The notes under the pieces: model-generated | Told to the model about the DNA's origin: nothing | What the model saw: the letters and a program-made list of their open reading frames with translations, nothing else | Databases searched by the model: none | From: Crocinitomicaceae bacterium | GTDB taxonomy: Bacteria; Bacteroidota; Bacteroidia; Flavobacteriales_D; Crocinitomicaceae | Assembly (NCBI GenBank): GCA_027084145.1 | Contig: JALWLM010000151.1 | Span: 1-6,655, forward strand | DNA length: 6,655 bases | Direction: 5' to 3' | Shown here: one piece after another, positions 1 through 6,242 of the stretch | Layout: the number at the start of each line of letters is the position of its first letter | How positions within the stretch are numbered: position 1 is the first letter of the stretch | Translations under genes and position numbers: made by a program

Positions 1-1674
1 GTTATATATTTTTAATGTTTCTAATATCTTTTGAACTCTTTTTTCGTATGGCAACAAAATACCGAAATTGATTATATTTCCATTTTGTTCCTCGAACTTT
101 TGTACAAAGTTATAAAAATTTATTTTAAAATTTAAATCTTTGGCATCAATAGCCCCTTTTTCTTTTAATTCTACGGCTTCTTTTACGCTGATGAATGGTA
201 AAGAGTCTAATCGAAATAAAAGTTTTTCTCGTTCTAACTTTGCCGGATTCCCTTTGTATTTTGTTTCGATTAATTGATTATAAATTAAAGCGAGTTCGCT
301 TGTAGGCAATCCGATTTCTTTTGCTTTGGCAAATTTGTCTTGTAATTCTTCTTCGCCTACTAAATACCATTCCGTTCCAAAGTTTACATCGACGTTTATT
401 TCGTATGTAGGATAAAACATTTTTCCAACTATTGTCAATATCCACCGATAAATATTATCAAGCTCTTTTTTATTTCTTTGCAAAATTGTTTCCATTGAAG
501 CAAATGAACCCTTAACCTGCAACTTGTTTACAGCTTCTTTCGATAGCACTTCACTCACGCCTACTGTCTTATATCTTATTTCCAACTCAATATCTTGAAG
601 TTTTTCAGGCACATACTTCATTTTATCGGTTTCTGGGAAGTGCATTTTGAATTTCCCTGAACCGTCTTCAAGGTTTTTGTCTGCTTGTAGCTTTATTCCA
701 ATATGCGTTCCCGGACTTATTAATTCTGATAAACTTTCGCCCTTACATACCGGACAAGTTGTCCATTTTATTCGCCGTTTACCTGATACATCGATTTCTT
801 CTTCTGCAACTTTTCCACCTTTACATTGCGGATTAGGACATTTTTTAATTGGGGCTTCTGTTACAGGGAAGGGGACATAATGGTCAACGTAATTTCTAAA
901 TATATCAAAAATTGTCCAATCTTCAAGCTTTGATAATGAAGTGCCAAAAGCGACTCTCCGTTTGAGTGCGTTCTTTTCGTTGGCTGTTGTAGTTATGAAC
1001 ATTCGTGCCGGTGTCGTGCCGAGATTGTGGGCAATTTCGTTTTCTAATGTTATATTTCCGCCAAAACTACGAAAAACTCTGTAATAAGTATCATCATATA
1101 CAGCGATATTTTTTACCGGCTCGCCTGCTTCTTCGCTTATGCTATGCAAAAACACAATATAATCAAGTTCTCCGTTCTGCTTTACTGATATGTCAATAAG
1201 ACGCTCGCTATCTATAAGAAGTAAATACGGCTCGCCTTGTTCATCTTTATCAATTACCACGACGCCACTCGGGATATTTTTGAAAACTTTTTTTGCTGTT
1301 TCCTCGACCCATTTTACCGGCTGTTTTTTACTTATCCACCGGTTCAATAAATCGATGTCTTTGTTGGCTGATACATTGAAGTATCTGTTTTTTCCTTCAA
1401 ACACTTTAAAGAAATCATTAAGGACGCTTTCTGTAAGCTGAACAATAGGTAAAGGATAACGAATAAATTGTTTTATACGCTTGAATTTTTTAGCCGAACG
1501 GCTTTCCATTTTGGCAAGTAAAGTTTTCCAATATACTTCCCCCTGCAACTCGTTTTCATCAAGTTCCTCTGTAAATACCCTTAATGCACTTTCATAAGTT
1601 TTTATGCTACTTATTTGATTTGCGTGCTTTGGGCTCTCGATTACTTCTTTTGCTTGTGATTTGGATAAGTTCAT
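1..1674 (-). CDS. Phage portal protein with internal Cys4 zinc-ribbon-like insertion (3' end cut by window edge)
   Basis: Portal subunits form the dodecameric ring at one capsid vertex through which the terminase pumps DNA. I translated 558 codons from ATG at 1674 to base 1 with no stop, so the C-terminus lies outside the window. The start is well fixed because a TAA sits two codons upstream in frame (1678-1680). Portal-like signs, compared from memory, are the N-terminal ESPKHANQI, the helical stretch ending FEGKNRYF (about 92-99), a beta-rich wing around 137-176 (GVVVIDKD, YLLLIDSERLIDI), YDDTYYRVF (193-201), HNLGTTPARMF (216-226), and a long helix around 395-420. Residues 279-310 carry CX4C (C279, C284) and CX2C (C307, C310), a probable zinc ribbon inserted before the helical stem. 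The gene overlaps the preceding small gene by 68 bp in another frame. Its place downstream of the terminase genes supports the call; no homology search was possible. Confidence 0.8.
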   Translation of the reverse strand, partial: MNLSKSQAKEVIESPKHANQISSIKTYESALRVFTEELDENELQGEVYWKTLLAKMESRSAKKFKRIKQFIRYPLPIVQLTESVLNDFFKVFEGKNRYFNVSANKDIDLLNRWISKKQPVKWVEETAKKVFKNIPSGVVVIDKDEQGEPYLLLIDSERLIDISVKQNGELDYIVFLHSISEEAGEPVKNIAVYDDTYYRVFRSFGGNITLENEIAHNLGTTPARMFITTTANEKNALKRRVAFGTSLSKLEDWTIFDIFRNYVDHYVPFPVTEAPIKKCPNPQCKGGKVAEEEIDVSGKRRIKWTTCPVCKGESLSELISPGTHIGIKLQADKNLEDGSGKFKMHFPETDKMKYVPEKLQDIELEIRYKTVGVSEVLSKEAVNKLQVKGSFASMETILQRNKKELDNIYRWILTIVGKMFYPTYEINVDVNFGTEWYLVGEEELQDKFAKAKEIGLPTSELALIYNQLIETKYKGNPAKLEREKLLFRLDSLPFISVKEAVELKEKGAIDAKDLNFKINFYNFVQKFEEQNGNIINFGILLPYEKRVQKILETLKIYN

Positions 1675-1828
1675 TGTTTACAAATTCATAGCGTTCATCG
1701 GCGAGTTTCCATTGTGTTTTTTGCAACGTCAATAATCTTTGTGCGTGAGCTATATCAAACTCCTGCTCTTGATTAATAGTGCCGAGAGCTACTAATTTCA
1801 CTCTCGGCTGTTTTTTTTGCGCTCGCAT
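1607..1828 (-). CDS. Small phage protein of unknown function between tail-like protein and portal (73 aa)
   Basis: A 73-residue protein starting with ATG one base after the stop of the 202-residue structural gene, which suggests translational coupling. Its 3' end overlaps the portal start by 68 bp. Residues 1-10 are basic. The middle contains VKLVALGTI, then DIAHAQRLLTLQ, WKLADERYEFVNNELI, and a Lys/Arg-rich tail. That reads as a short beta strand, a helix and a beta hairpin, a layout seen in small phage accessory or connector proteins of roughly this size. I cannot assign a function: it may be a small virion or assembly factor. Tight spacing on both sides and an open frame with coding-like composition make it likely to be real. 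Confidence 0.65.
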   Translation of the reverse strand: MRAQKKQPRVKLVALGTINQEQEFDIAHAQRLLTLQKTQWKLADERYEFVNNELIQITSKRSNREPKARKSNK

Positions 1829-1829
1829 C

Positions 1830-2438
1830 TTAAAGTTCGGTTAAAGGATTGAAATTTAATTGAAGCTTGTCTAAATCATCACTCCAACCGGCTAATAAGC
1901 TAAATTCTATTTTTACCTTATCGTCCGTGCCAAACCCTTCATTTCCTCTATCGGATATGAATGTTGATTGGATTGTAAAACCGGCGTGTTTTTGTGCATC
2001 TATTTTTCGTGATGCTATGCCACCGCCTTGCAAAAAGAAATAAACTGTCAAGTCTTTTTCGCACATCAATTTTTTCAATGCTTTTTCGGTTTCAGCTGAT
2101 AAACCTAAAAACTCGGCTGTAAATTTCGAAGGATTCACTCCGGTTACTTCTTCAACTCCGTTCAGTGTTGAATTATCACCGCCCCCTTGCTTAATTGGTT
2201 CGCCGGCTTGAATTGTGGGATTTGCTCCAATTATTGGAGTTAAAACGATTTTTGTATCGTCTGTCGCTGTTGTTTTAGCTTGCCAGCTTGCAAGTTCTAA
2301 AATGGAGTTTGTTGATTCATCAAAAGATGTTCCGCTTCTTTGAAAAGCGATTCTTTGAATTTGTTTTAAATTAACTTTACAATTTGATTGCGGGATTGTA
2401 GTTAATTCAGAAGGTCTTGGGCAACTGCAAGTATCCAT
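1830..2438 (-). CDS. Probable phage structural protein, tail-tube-type (202 aa)
   Basis: First gene of the operon that continues into the portal, about 60 bases downstream of a strong Bacteroidota-type promoter. The start ATG has only an A/T-rich leader, as usual in this phylum. The protein opens with a Cys-rich segment (C4, C6, C20), then KVNLKQIQRIAFQR, a hydrophobic LASWQAKTTATDDTKIVLTP, a Gly-rich GGGDNSTLNGVEEVTG (about 85-100), FTAEFLGLSAETEKALKKLMCE, DRGNEGFGTDDKVKIEF, LLAGWSDDLDK, and ends FNPLTEL. It resembles, from memory, a family of about 200 residues found in Bacteroidetes prophages next to packaging and portal genes. The beta-rich pattern fits a tail tube or other major virion protein, but tail identity is inference; it could be a head decoration or connector protein. 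No signal peptide or membrane segment is visible. Confidence 0.6.
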   Translation of the reverse strand: MDTCSCPRPSELTTIPQSNCKVNLKQIQRIAFQRSGTSFDESTNSILELASWQAKTTATDDTKIVLTPIIGANPTIQAGEPIKQGGGDNSTLNGVEEVTGVNPSKFTAEFLGLSAETEKALKKLMCEKDLTVYFFLQGGGIASRKIDAQKHAGFTIQSTFISDRGNEGFGTDDKVKIEFSLLAGWSDDLDKLQLNFNPLTEL

Positions 2439-2502
2439 AATTTTTAAAATTTAATGTTAATTCCTTAATTTTTTAGATAAAGCGTCCCATACTTTTATAA
2501 AG

Positions 2503-2533
2503 CAAAGGTATAATTTTTTTTTTTAATAGCAAA
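2503..2533 (-). promoter_or_regulatory. Bacteroidota-type promoter for the structural operon
   Basis: On the minus strand TTTG (2533-2530) is followed after 19 bases by TACCTTTG (2510-2503). This matches the Bacteroidota housekeeping sigma pattern TTTG / TAnnTTTG at its usual spacing. Transcription would begin near 2497, leaving a leader of about 60 nt before the ATG at 2438. The -33 element lies inside one arm of an inverted repeat (2528-2564). Confidence 0.65.
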
Positions 2534-2564
2534 AAGCCCCCAAGATTATTGAGAGCTTACTGCT
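2528..2564. repeat. Inverted repeat with 17-nt loop overlapping the structural-operon promoter
   Basis: Arms AGCAAAAAGC (2528-2537) and GCTTACTGCT (2555-2564) can pair at 9 of 10 positions when read as minus-strand RNA, one of them a G-U wobble, with a 17-base loop. It sits between the secreted-protein gene and the structural operon. On the minus strand it is followed by an A-run rather than a T-run, so it is not a standard terminator for the upstream gene. The left arm holds the -33 TTTG, so it could be an operator; that is inference. Confidence 0.5.
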
Positions 2565-2592
2565 AAAACTAAACATTATGAAAAAAACAAAT

Positions 2593-2895
2593 CTAATATG
2601 GCATTCCACCGCTTGTGAAAACGATTACTTCTTTTATTTCTGCCGGATTATTGCTAAATAAAACGGCTCTAATCGGATTCTCGAATTGATTAAGCTCGCT
2701 TTGAATTGTTTCCGTACCGGTTAAATTGAAATCTTGTGTTTGCAACTTTGCAACTTGAATGGTTTGAAATTGTTCCTTAAAAAAGGATTTTTTGATTTTG
2801 CTATCGATTTGTGTCTGCTCTTCAATATGGGGAGAAAACCCTACCAACGCAAAAACAAACGATAATGTCATCAATAATAAAAATAATCTTTTCAT
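2593..2895 (-). CDS. Small exported protein with N-terminal signal peptide (100 aa), moron-like
   Basis: I do not recognise the family. MKR is followed by a hydrophobic run of about 17 residues (LFLLLMTLSFVFALVGF), a typical signal peptide or a single membrane anchor, with possible cleavage near residues 20-22. There is no lipobox cysteine, and no cysteine at all. The mature part is polar, rich in Gln, Thr and Glu (IEEQTQIDSKIKK, IQVAKLQTQDFNLTGTETIQ), then hydrophobic at AVLFS and IKEVIVFTSGG. It would lie in the periplasm or on the inner membrane, not in the virion. It has its own promoter (2926-2955) and stands between two phage operons, which is how moron genes sit. Superinfection exclusion, lysis control or host fitness are possible roles, all inferred. 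The start is supported by a leader of about 25 nt from the predicted transcription start. Confidence 0.6.
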   Translation of the reverse strand: MKRLFLLLMTLSFVFALVGFSPHIEEQTQIDSKIKKSFFKEQFQTIQVAKLQTQDFNLTGTETIQSELNQFENPIRAVLFSNNPAEIKEVIVFTSGGMPY

Positions 2896-2925
2896 TTCGT
2901 TATGTTTTTATGATTATTACTGCAA

Positions 2926-2955
2926 CAAAGTTACAAAAAAATCTTTAACTACAAA
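2926..2955 (-). promoter_or_regulatory. Bacteroidota-type promoter for the small exported protein
   Basis: On the minus strand TTTG (2955-2952), 18 bases, then TAACTTTG (2933-2926), a full match to TAnnTTTG. Transcription would start near 2920, about 25 nt before the ATG at 2895. A short 5-bp inverted repeat (2959-2963 with 2979-2983) lies just upstream of the -33 element. Confidence 0.65.
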
Positions 2956-3072
2956 ATCGCTAACTTTTAACCCTTATTTTAGCCAAAAAACGCATTTTTC
3001 CAATTATTTGATTTTTAAATAGTTAGTCTACTTCCGTCATCGAGCGGATACAACTTTTTTTTATCTGATTTT

Positions 3073-3258
3073 TTAGCGTTGTTTTGTGTCTAAAAAATGT
3101 TCATCTATACCTAATCTCAACTTTACTATTATATCTGATTTGTGACCTGTAATAGGATTTAAATTGTAATTCCAAAAGTCTCTGGGGAATTCAGCCCCTT
3201 TCTGTAACTTTTTTCCTTTTTGTGTGTTTTTTGTTGTCTTTGTGCTTTTCTTTACCAT
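3073..3258 (-). CDS. Small basic protein downstream of large terminase (61 aa), unknown function
   Basis: It begins 11 bases after the terL stop and so probably belongs to the packaging operon. Residues 1-20 are almost all Lys, Thr, Ser, Gln and Gly (MVKKSTKTTKNTQKGKKLQK), a flexible, strongly basic tail likely to contact nucleic acid. The remainder (FPRDFWNYNLNPITGHKS, then IIVKLRLGIDEHF) looks like a short folded segment with aromatic residues. I recognise no family. It may be a DNA-binding packaging accessory or merely a small conserved phage protein. About 180 bases without a gene follow, down to the exported-protein gene. Confidence 0.45.
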   Translation of the reverse strand: MVKKSTKTTKNTQKGKKLQKGAEFPRDFWNYNLNPITGHKSDIIVKLRLGIDEHFLDTKQR

Positions 3259-3269
3259 ATCGCAAAAAT

Positions 3270-4757
3270 TTAACTATAATAAATATCAGGTTCTTCCGGT
3301 AACAAGTCGGCAAACTCACGCATCATAAAGGCGTCAAGGGCATCGGGCGATTTCCCGTCTAACATCACTTTCATCTCTTGTTTTGGTATTACTGCCAACT
3401 TGCCGTCATAATCTGGTTTTGCCCGCTTGATTGCTTTGCGTTCTTTCATCATTTGTTCTTTAAGTGTAACTCCGTCAGCAAATTCTCTGTCTGCTACCTG
3501 CGGTGGAATGTAATACTCGCCCCTTTCTACGCTGTCACCGGCTTTAAAGTAGCATTGTGATTTCAAATTTTGATAGTTTTCACCATTAACAGCCCTTGCG
3601 CCATTATTGAATTCTTTTGCGCCTTCAATAAAGCCGTCTATGAATTGTCCAACTCCGTCATTATCAAAGATTATGTTTGAGTTTGGAACGTGATGCCTGA
3701 TTGCGAGCAAGTTTATTGCATCAATAACCTGATTTCCTTTTGATTTCTCTATTACTAAAAAATCTATCATCATTTTGCCTTGCCAAACATAGATTACAAG
3801 TCTATCGCTCCCTTTCATTGCGATGTCGCTTGTTATCCACCTGCTCGCATACTTATACGTGTCGGCGAGCCAATGGTTTGAGAATATATCTTGAAACTTG
3901 AAATAATTAAATATGTCGTTCCCGCTTATCTTTACGTTCCAATTACCATATAATAATCGGGCTTTTTCCTTTTCGTCTTGTGCGTTTAAGTTTGCCAAGT
4001 ATTCAGGATTTGTCTTTAATAGTTCTTTGTTGTCGTATATACTTCCGCTTATGAATGTAAGTGATTTAACAAACCTTTCCGCCGGTATGTTAGATTTTTT
4101 AACCATATCATTCAAAACGTGCCAACCCTTTTCTATAACTTCGGCTTTTGTTGCTCCCCAAATGTATTTATCATTGTTTCGCATAAAGTATCGCAAAACT
4201 CCGTTCCGTTCCGGTATAGGATAACCGTCGTCGCCTATCCACCAATCTATAAATTCACGCACCCAACTTTCAGGGTCAGGATTTGTCGTTGCCCTTAAAT
4301 ATGGCTCGACACCACTTGTAGAACGATTCCTTGAAAGTAAATAAAAAAACATTTTTTTAGTGAAGTGAGTTAGCTCATCAAATCCAATAAAGGGAATTTC
4401 TGAACCTTGCCAATCGTAAATATTTTTTTCGTATTCGATATGCGCAAACTTTATCTTTACACCGGACGGGAACATCCATTCCAAAGAGCTTTCCCTTTGC
4501 CGTGCGCCGTGTATTTTTCCGTATAGTTCAACGCTTGCATCCCACAATCCGCCTTCATTCCTAATCATAGGAGTTGTCCGCCTGAATATTACACCGCCGA
4601 ATCCTTTGACTGTTACATACCTTAAAGGGTCTATAAGTAGTGAAAAGGTTTTGCCAACTCCAGCCGCTCCTCCGCCAATAACTATATCAGCAGGCGAGCT
4701 TAAAAAATCCATTTGAAATCCTTTTTGTGGCTCAATAAACTTTATATCATCACTCAT
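3270..4757 (-). CDS. terL: Terminase large subunit (ATPase-nuclease DNA packaging motor)
   Basis: The 495-residue protein cuts concatemeric phage DNA and drives it into the prohead through the portal. The N-terminal ATPase has a Walker A GGAAGVGKT (29-37), an arginine-rich VIFRRTTP (56-63), Walker B IPFIGFDE (121-128, catalytic E128), and the coupling motif RATTNPD (155-161). The C-terminal RNase H-like nuclease shows the expected acidic residues: D311 in TSDIA, D365/D367 in IIFDNDGVG, and D472/D475 in SPDALDAF. Length is normal for a full TerL and no motif is missing. Its ATG lies inside the end of terS (8-bp overlap), so the two are probably translationally coupled. Confidence 0.95.
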   Translation of the reverse strand: MSDDIKFIEPQKGFQMDFLSSPADIVIGGGAAGVGKTFSLLIDPLRYVTVKGFGGVIFRRTTPMIRNEGGLWDASVELYGKIHGARQRESSLEWMFPSGVKIKFAHIEYEKNIYDWQGSEIPFIGFDELTHFTKKMFFYLLSRNRSTSGVEPYLRATTNPDPESWVREFIDWWIGDDGYPIPERNGVLRYFMRNNDKYIWGATKAEVIEKGWHVLNDMVKKSNIPAERFVKSLTFISGSIYDNKELLKTNPEYLANLNAQDEKEKARLLYGNWNVKISGNDIFNYFKFQDIFSNHWLADTYKYASRWITSDIAMKGSDRLVIYVWQGKMMIDFLVIEKSKGNQVIDAINLLAIRHHVPNSNIIFDNDGVGQFIDGFIEGAKEFNNGARAVNGENYQNLKSQCYFKAGDSVERGEYYIPPQVADREFADGVTLKEQMMKERKAIKRAKPDYDGKLAVIPKQEMKVMLDGKSPDALDAFMMREFADLLPEEPDIYYS

Positions 4758-5235
4758 CTTTTTTTCGCTTATTGTCAGGTATTTTAAAGACGTGAACCTG
4801 CTGTGATACTTCTTTACCTTTTGAAGTTAAATCGACACGTTTTGTTCCGTATTTGCTCGGCTTTTTCTTTCCTGCCAGCCATTTATGAGCATCAAGTATT
4901 ACTCGTGCCTTATCAGAGCTTATTTTGTCCTCACGCAAAAGTGTTACAAGCTCCTCTATTTTATCGGCTTCCATATCGGCTGAATCCTCCCTTGCTTGTG
5001 TGTAATTGTTAAAAAACTCTTTGTCAAAATTCTTATGAACTGGATTCAACCATTGATACACAATCGGTCTGCTCGGCATACCTTCAATCGTGTCAAGAAT
5101 CCATTTTAAAGATTTGCCTTCTGCGAGTAGTGTTATTATTGTTTCTTTTATTTCAACTGTCTGATGCGGTGCGTATTCTGTCGGTCTTCCGCCGGCGTGC
5201 TTTTGTGTATTGTTTTCTTTATCTTGCTGTCCCAT
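4750..5235 (-). CDS. terS: Terminase small subunit (DNA recognition)
   Basis: This protein recognises the packaging site and loads the large subunit. I choose ATG at 5235 (161 residues). The frame is open to a GTG at 5271, but that GTG lies at the end of the -7 promoter element and upstream of the predicted transcription start (near 5265), so it would not be in the mRNA. The sequence has GGRPTEYAP (15-23), a helix-turn-helix-like region at about 38-67 (LLAEGKSLKWILDTIEGMPSRPIVYQWL), an NYTQAREDSADMEADKI segment typical of Sf6-type small terminases, then an oligomerisation-type helix and KKKPSKYG, ending in a basic tail. The 8-bp overlap with terL and the adjacent order confirm the role. Confidence 0.88.
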   Translation of the reverse strand: MGQQDKENNTQKHAGGRPTEYAPHQTVEIKETIITLLAEGKSLKWILDTIEGMPSRPIVYQWLNPVHKNFDKEFFNNYTQAREDSADMEADKIEELVTLLREDKISSDKARVILDAHKWLAGKKKPSKYGTKRVDLTSKGKEVSQQVHVFKIPDNKRKKDE

Positions 5236-5270
5236 AGCTTTGAGAGTTTTTTTTAATTGTTTCTTTTGCA

Positions 5271-5301
5271 CAAATTTAGTAAAAAAATCAACAATAGCAA
5301 A
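5271..5301 (-). promoter_or_regulatory. Bacteroidota-type promoter for the terminase operon
   Basis: On the minus strand TTTG (5301-5298) is followed after 19 bases by TAAATTTG (5278-5271), a full TAnnTTTG match. Transcription would begin near 5265, about 30 nt upstream of the terS ATG at 5235. The -33 TTTG is part of the downstream arm of the inverted repeat at 5291-5331, so terminator and promoter elements overlap here. Confidence 0.65.
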
Positions 5302-5331
5302 CTCCGGTTCTTTTCCTTTGTCTGCTATTGT
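5281..5331 (-). terminator. Probable rho-independent terminator of the methyltransferase transcript, overlapping the terminase promoter
   Basis: Arms ACAATAGCAAAC (5291-5302) and GTCTGCTATTGT (5320-5331) are complementary at 11 of 12 positions, with the twelfth a G-U wobble in minus-strand RNA. The loop is 17 nt and is followed by TGA and seven T (5287-5281). It lies 37 bases past the methyltransferase stop. The stem is AT-rich, so termination may be partial. It could equally be an operator, since the arm at 5298-5301 is the -33 element of the next promoter. Confidence 0.5.
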
Positions 5332-5338
5332 CTTGATT

Positions 5339-5370
5339 TGATGATGAAAAAAGCAACTAAAACATCATCA
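5339..5370. repeat. Perfect 8-bp inverted repeat at the methyltransferase stop codon
   Basis: TGATGATG (5339-5346) and CATCATCA (5363-5370) flank a 16-nt loop. The methyltransferase TGA stop (5370-5368) lies in one arm. On the minus strand it is followed by AATCAAG, not a T-run, so alone it is not a standard terminator. With the hairpin at 5291-5331 it makes tandem stem-loops at the 3' end of the transcript. Confidence 0.45.
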
Positions 5371-6242
5371 TAATTGGTTAATTTCTTTGTATTGTTTCAT
5401 AAATATTTCTATTATTGGTAATGTCCAAGCGTCCCCGACTAAACTTCCGGCTTCTTTGTAATTTAATATGCTTGTATATCCATCGGGGAATCCTTGCAAC
5501 CTTTCTAATTCCGTTTGTTTCAATACTCTGTAATTACTTTCGTTTTTCCATACGATATTTAGCATTTTCTTTTCATAGCGTTTTAATACATCTTTATAAA
5601 CTTTTGGATAAGGATAACGTGATACACTTGTTAATAATGCACTCGCTTTTGTTTCCTTAACATACCCCCCACCAATTAATATATCTTGAAACTTTATTTT
5701 TCTATCTTTTGGTATAGGTATATCCGTAACTAAATCGAATAATGTTTTTTTTGTTTTTATGTTACTCCAATAGTATCGACATCTGTTTTGTGCTGTTACT
5801 AAATTAGAATTGATTTTTATAGGATATACACCTAATTTCTGCTCATAATTCCAATATCTGTTTTTGATGCACTCCCTACATTTTCCTGCAAAAATTTAAC
5901 TTCAGGATTATATTTACGGATATGGTTAAGTATATCTACAAAGACAAAAAACAAACTACTTCGCTCACCGGACAATCCTTTGCGTTTTCCTGCAATACTT
6001 AAATCTTGACAAGGACTTCCTCTACCAATGAAGTCTATACTTTCCCAATCAATATCCCATTCTCGCCAATTTCTTATATCGCCTAATTGTATAGTGTCTG
6101 GGAAGTGATGATTTGTCAGCTTTATTGCATACGGTTTGATTTCACTTGCGTAATACTTCTCTACTTCTATCCCTATATTTTTCATCGCTAATTGTAGCGT
6201 TGACATTCCGTCGAATAATGATAAAACATTTATTTTCCTCAT
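5368..6242 (-). pseudogene. Phage C5-cytosine DNA methyltransferase, Dnmt3-like layout, split by a -1 frameshift
   Basis: The family transfers a methyl group from S-adenosylmethionine to cytosine C5; phages use it to hide DNA from restriction. The first frame (6242-5832, 136 residues) has motif I VLSLFDGMS (6-14), SEIKPYAI (33-40), GDIRNW (54-59), the catalytic loop GSPCQDLS (75-82, C78), and ENV (120-122). It ends at TAG 5834-5832. Shifting -1 after R135 (re-reading base 5838) gives an open frame to 5368: KLGVYPIKINSNL, motif VIII QNRCRYYW (152-159), a short recognition region, ERLQGFPDG (247-255) and GDAWTLPII (270-278). The joined protein is 291 residues with motifs in normal order and no gap, so one base is probably missing in the AAA at 5838-5836. 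It could be a true inactivating mutation or an assembly error; no slippery heptamer is visible. Without the shift the product lacks motifs VIII-X and should be inactive. Start: ATG overlaps the upstream stop as ATGA. Confidence 0.85.

Noticed and set aside
647..1441. Plus-strand open frames at 647-880, 1005-1199 and 1190-1441
   Set aside because: They lie antisense to the continuous 558-codon portal frame and have Cys/Ser/Leu-rich, shadow-like translations without motifs.
2792..3022. Plus-strand 76-residue frame
   Set aside because: It runs antisense through the signal-peptide gene and its promoter; composition is Asn/Lys/Phe-rich noise.
3033..3062. Possible plus-strand terminator TCCG...CGGA followed by T8
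   Set aside because: Only a 4-bp stem, six bases before the T-run, and there is no plus-strand gene to terminate.
3378..5012. Plus-strand open frames at 3378-3560, 3913-4224 and 4803-5012
   Set aside because: Antisense to terL and terS, whose motifs are unmistakable; no promoter or family signal on the plus strand.
5415..5660. Plus-strand 81-residue frame
   Set aside because: Antisense to the C-terminal half of the methyltransferase, where motifs VIII-X are clear.
5665..5670. Six-G tract on the methyltransferase coding strand as a phase-variation switch
   Set aside because: It lies well downstream of the frameshift and in the correct second frame; slippage there would not restore the protein.
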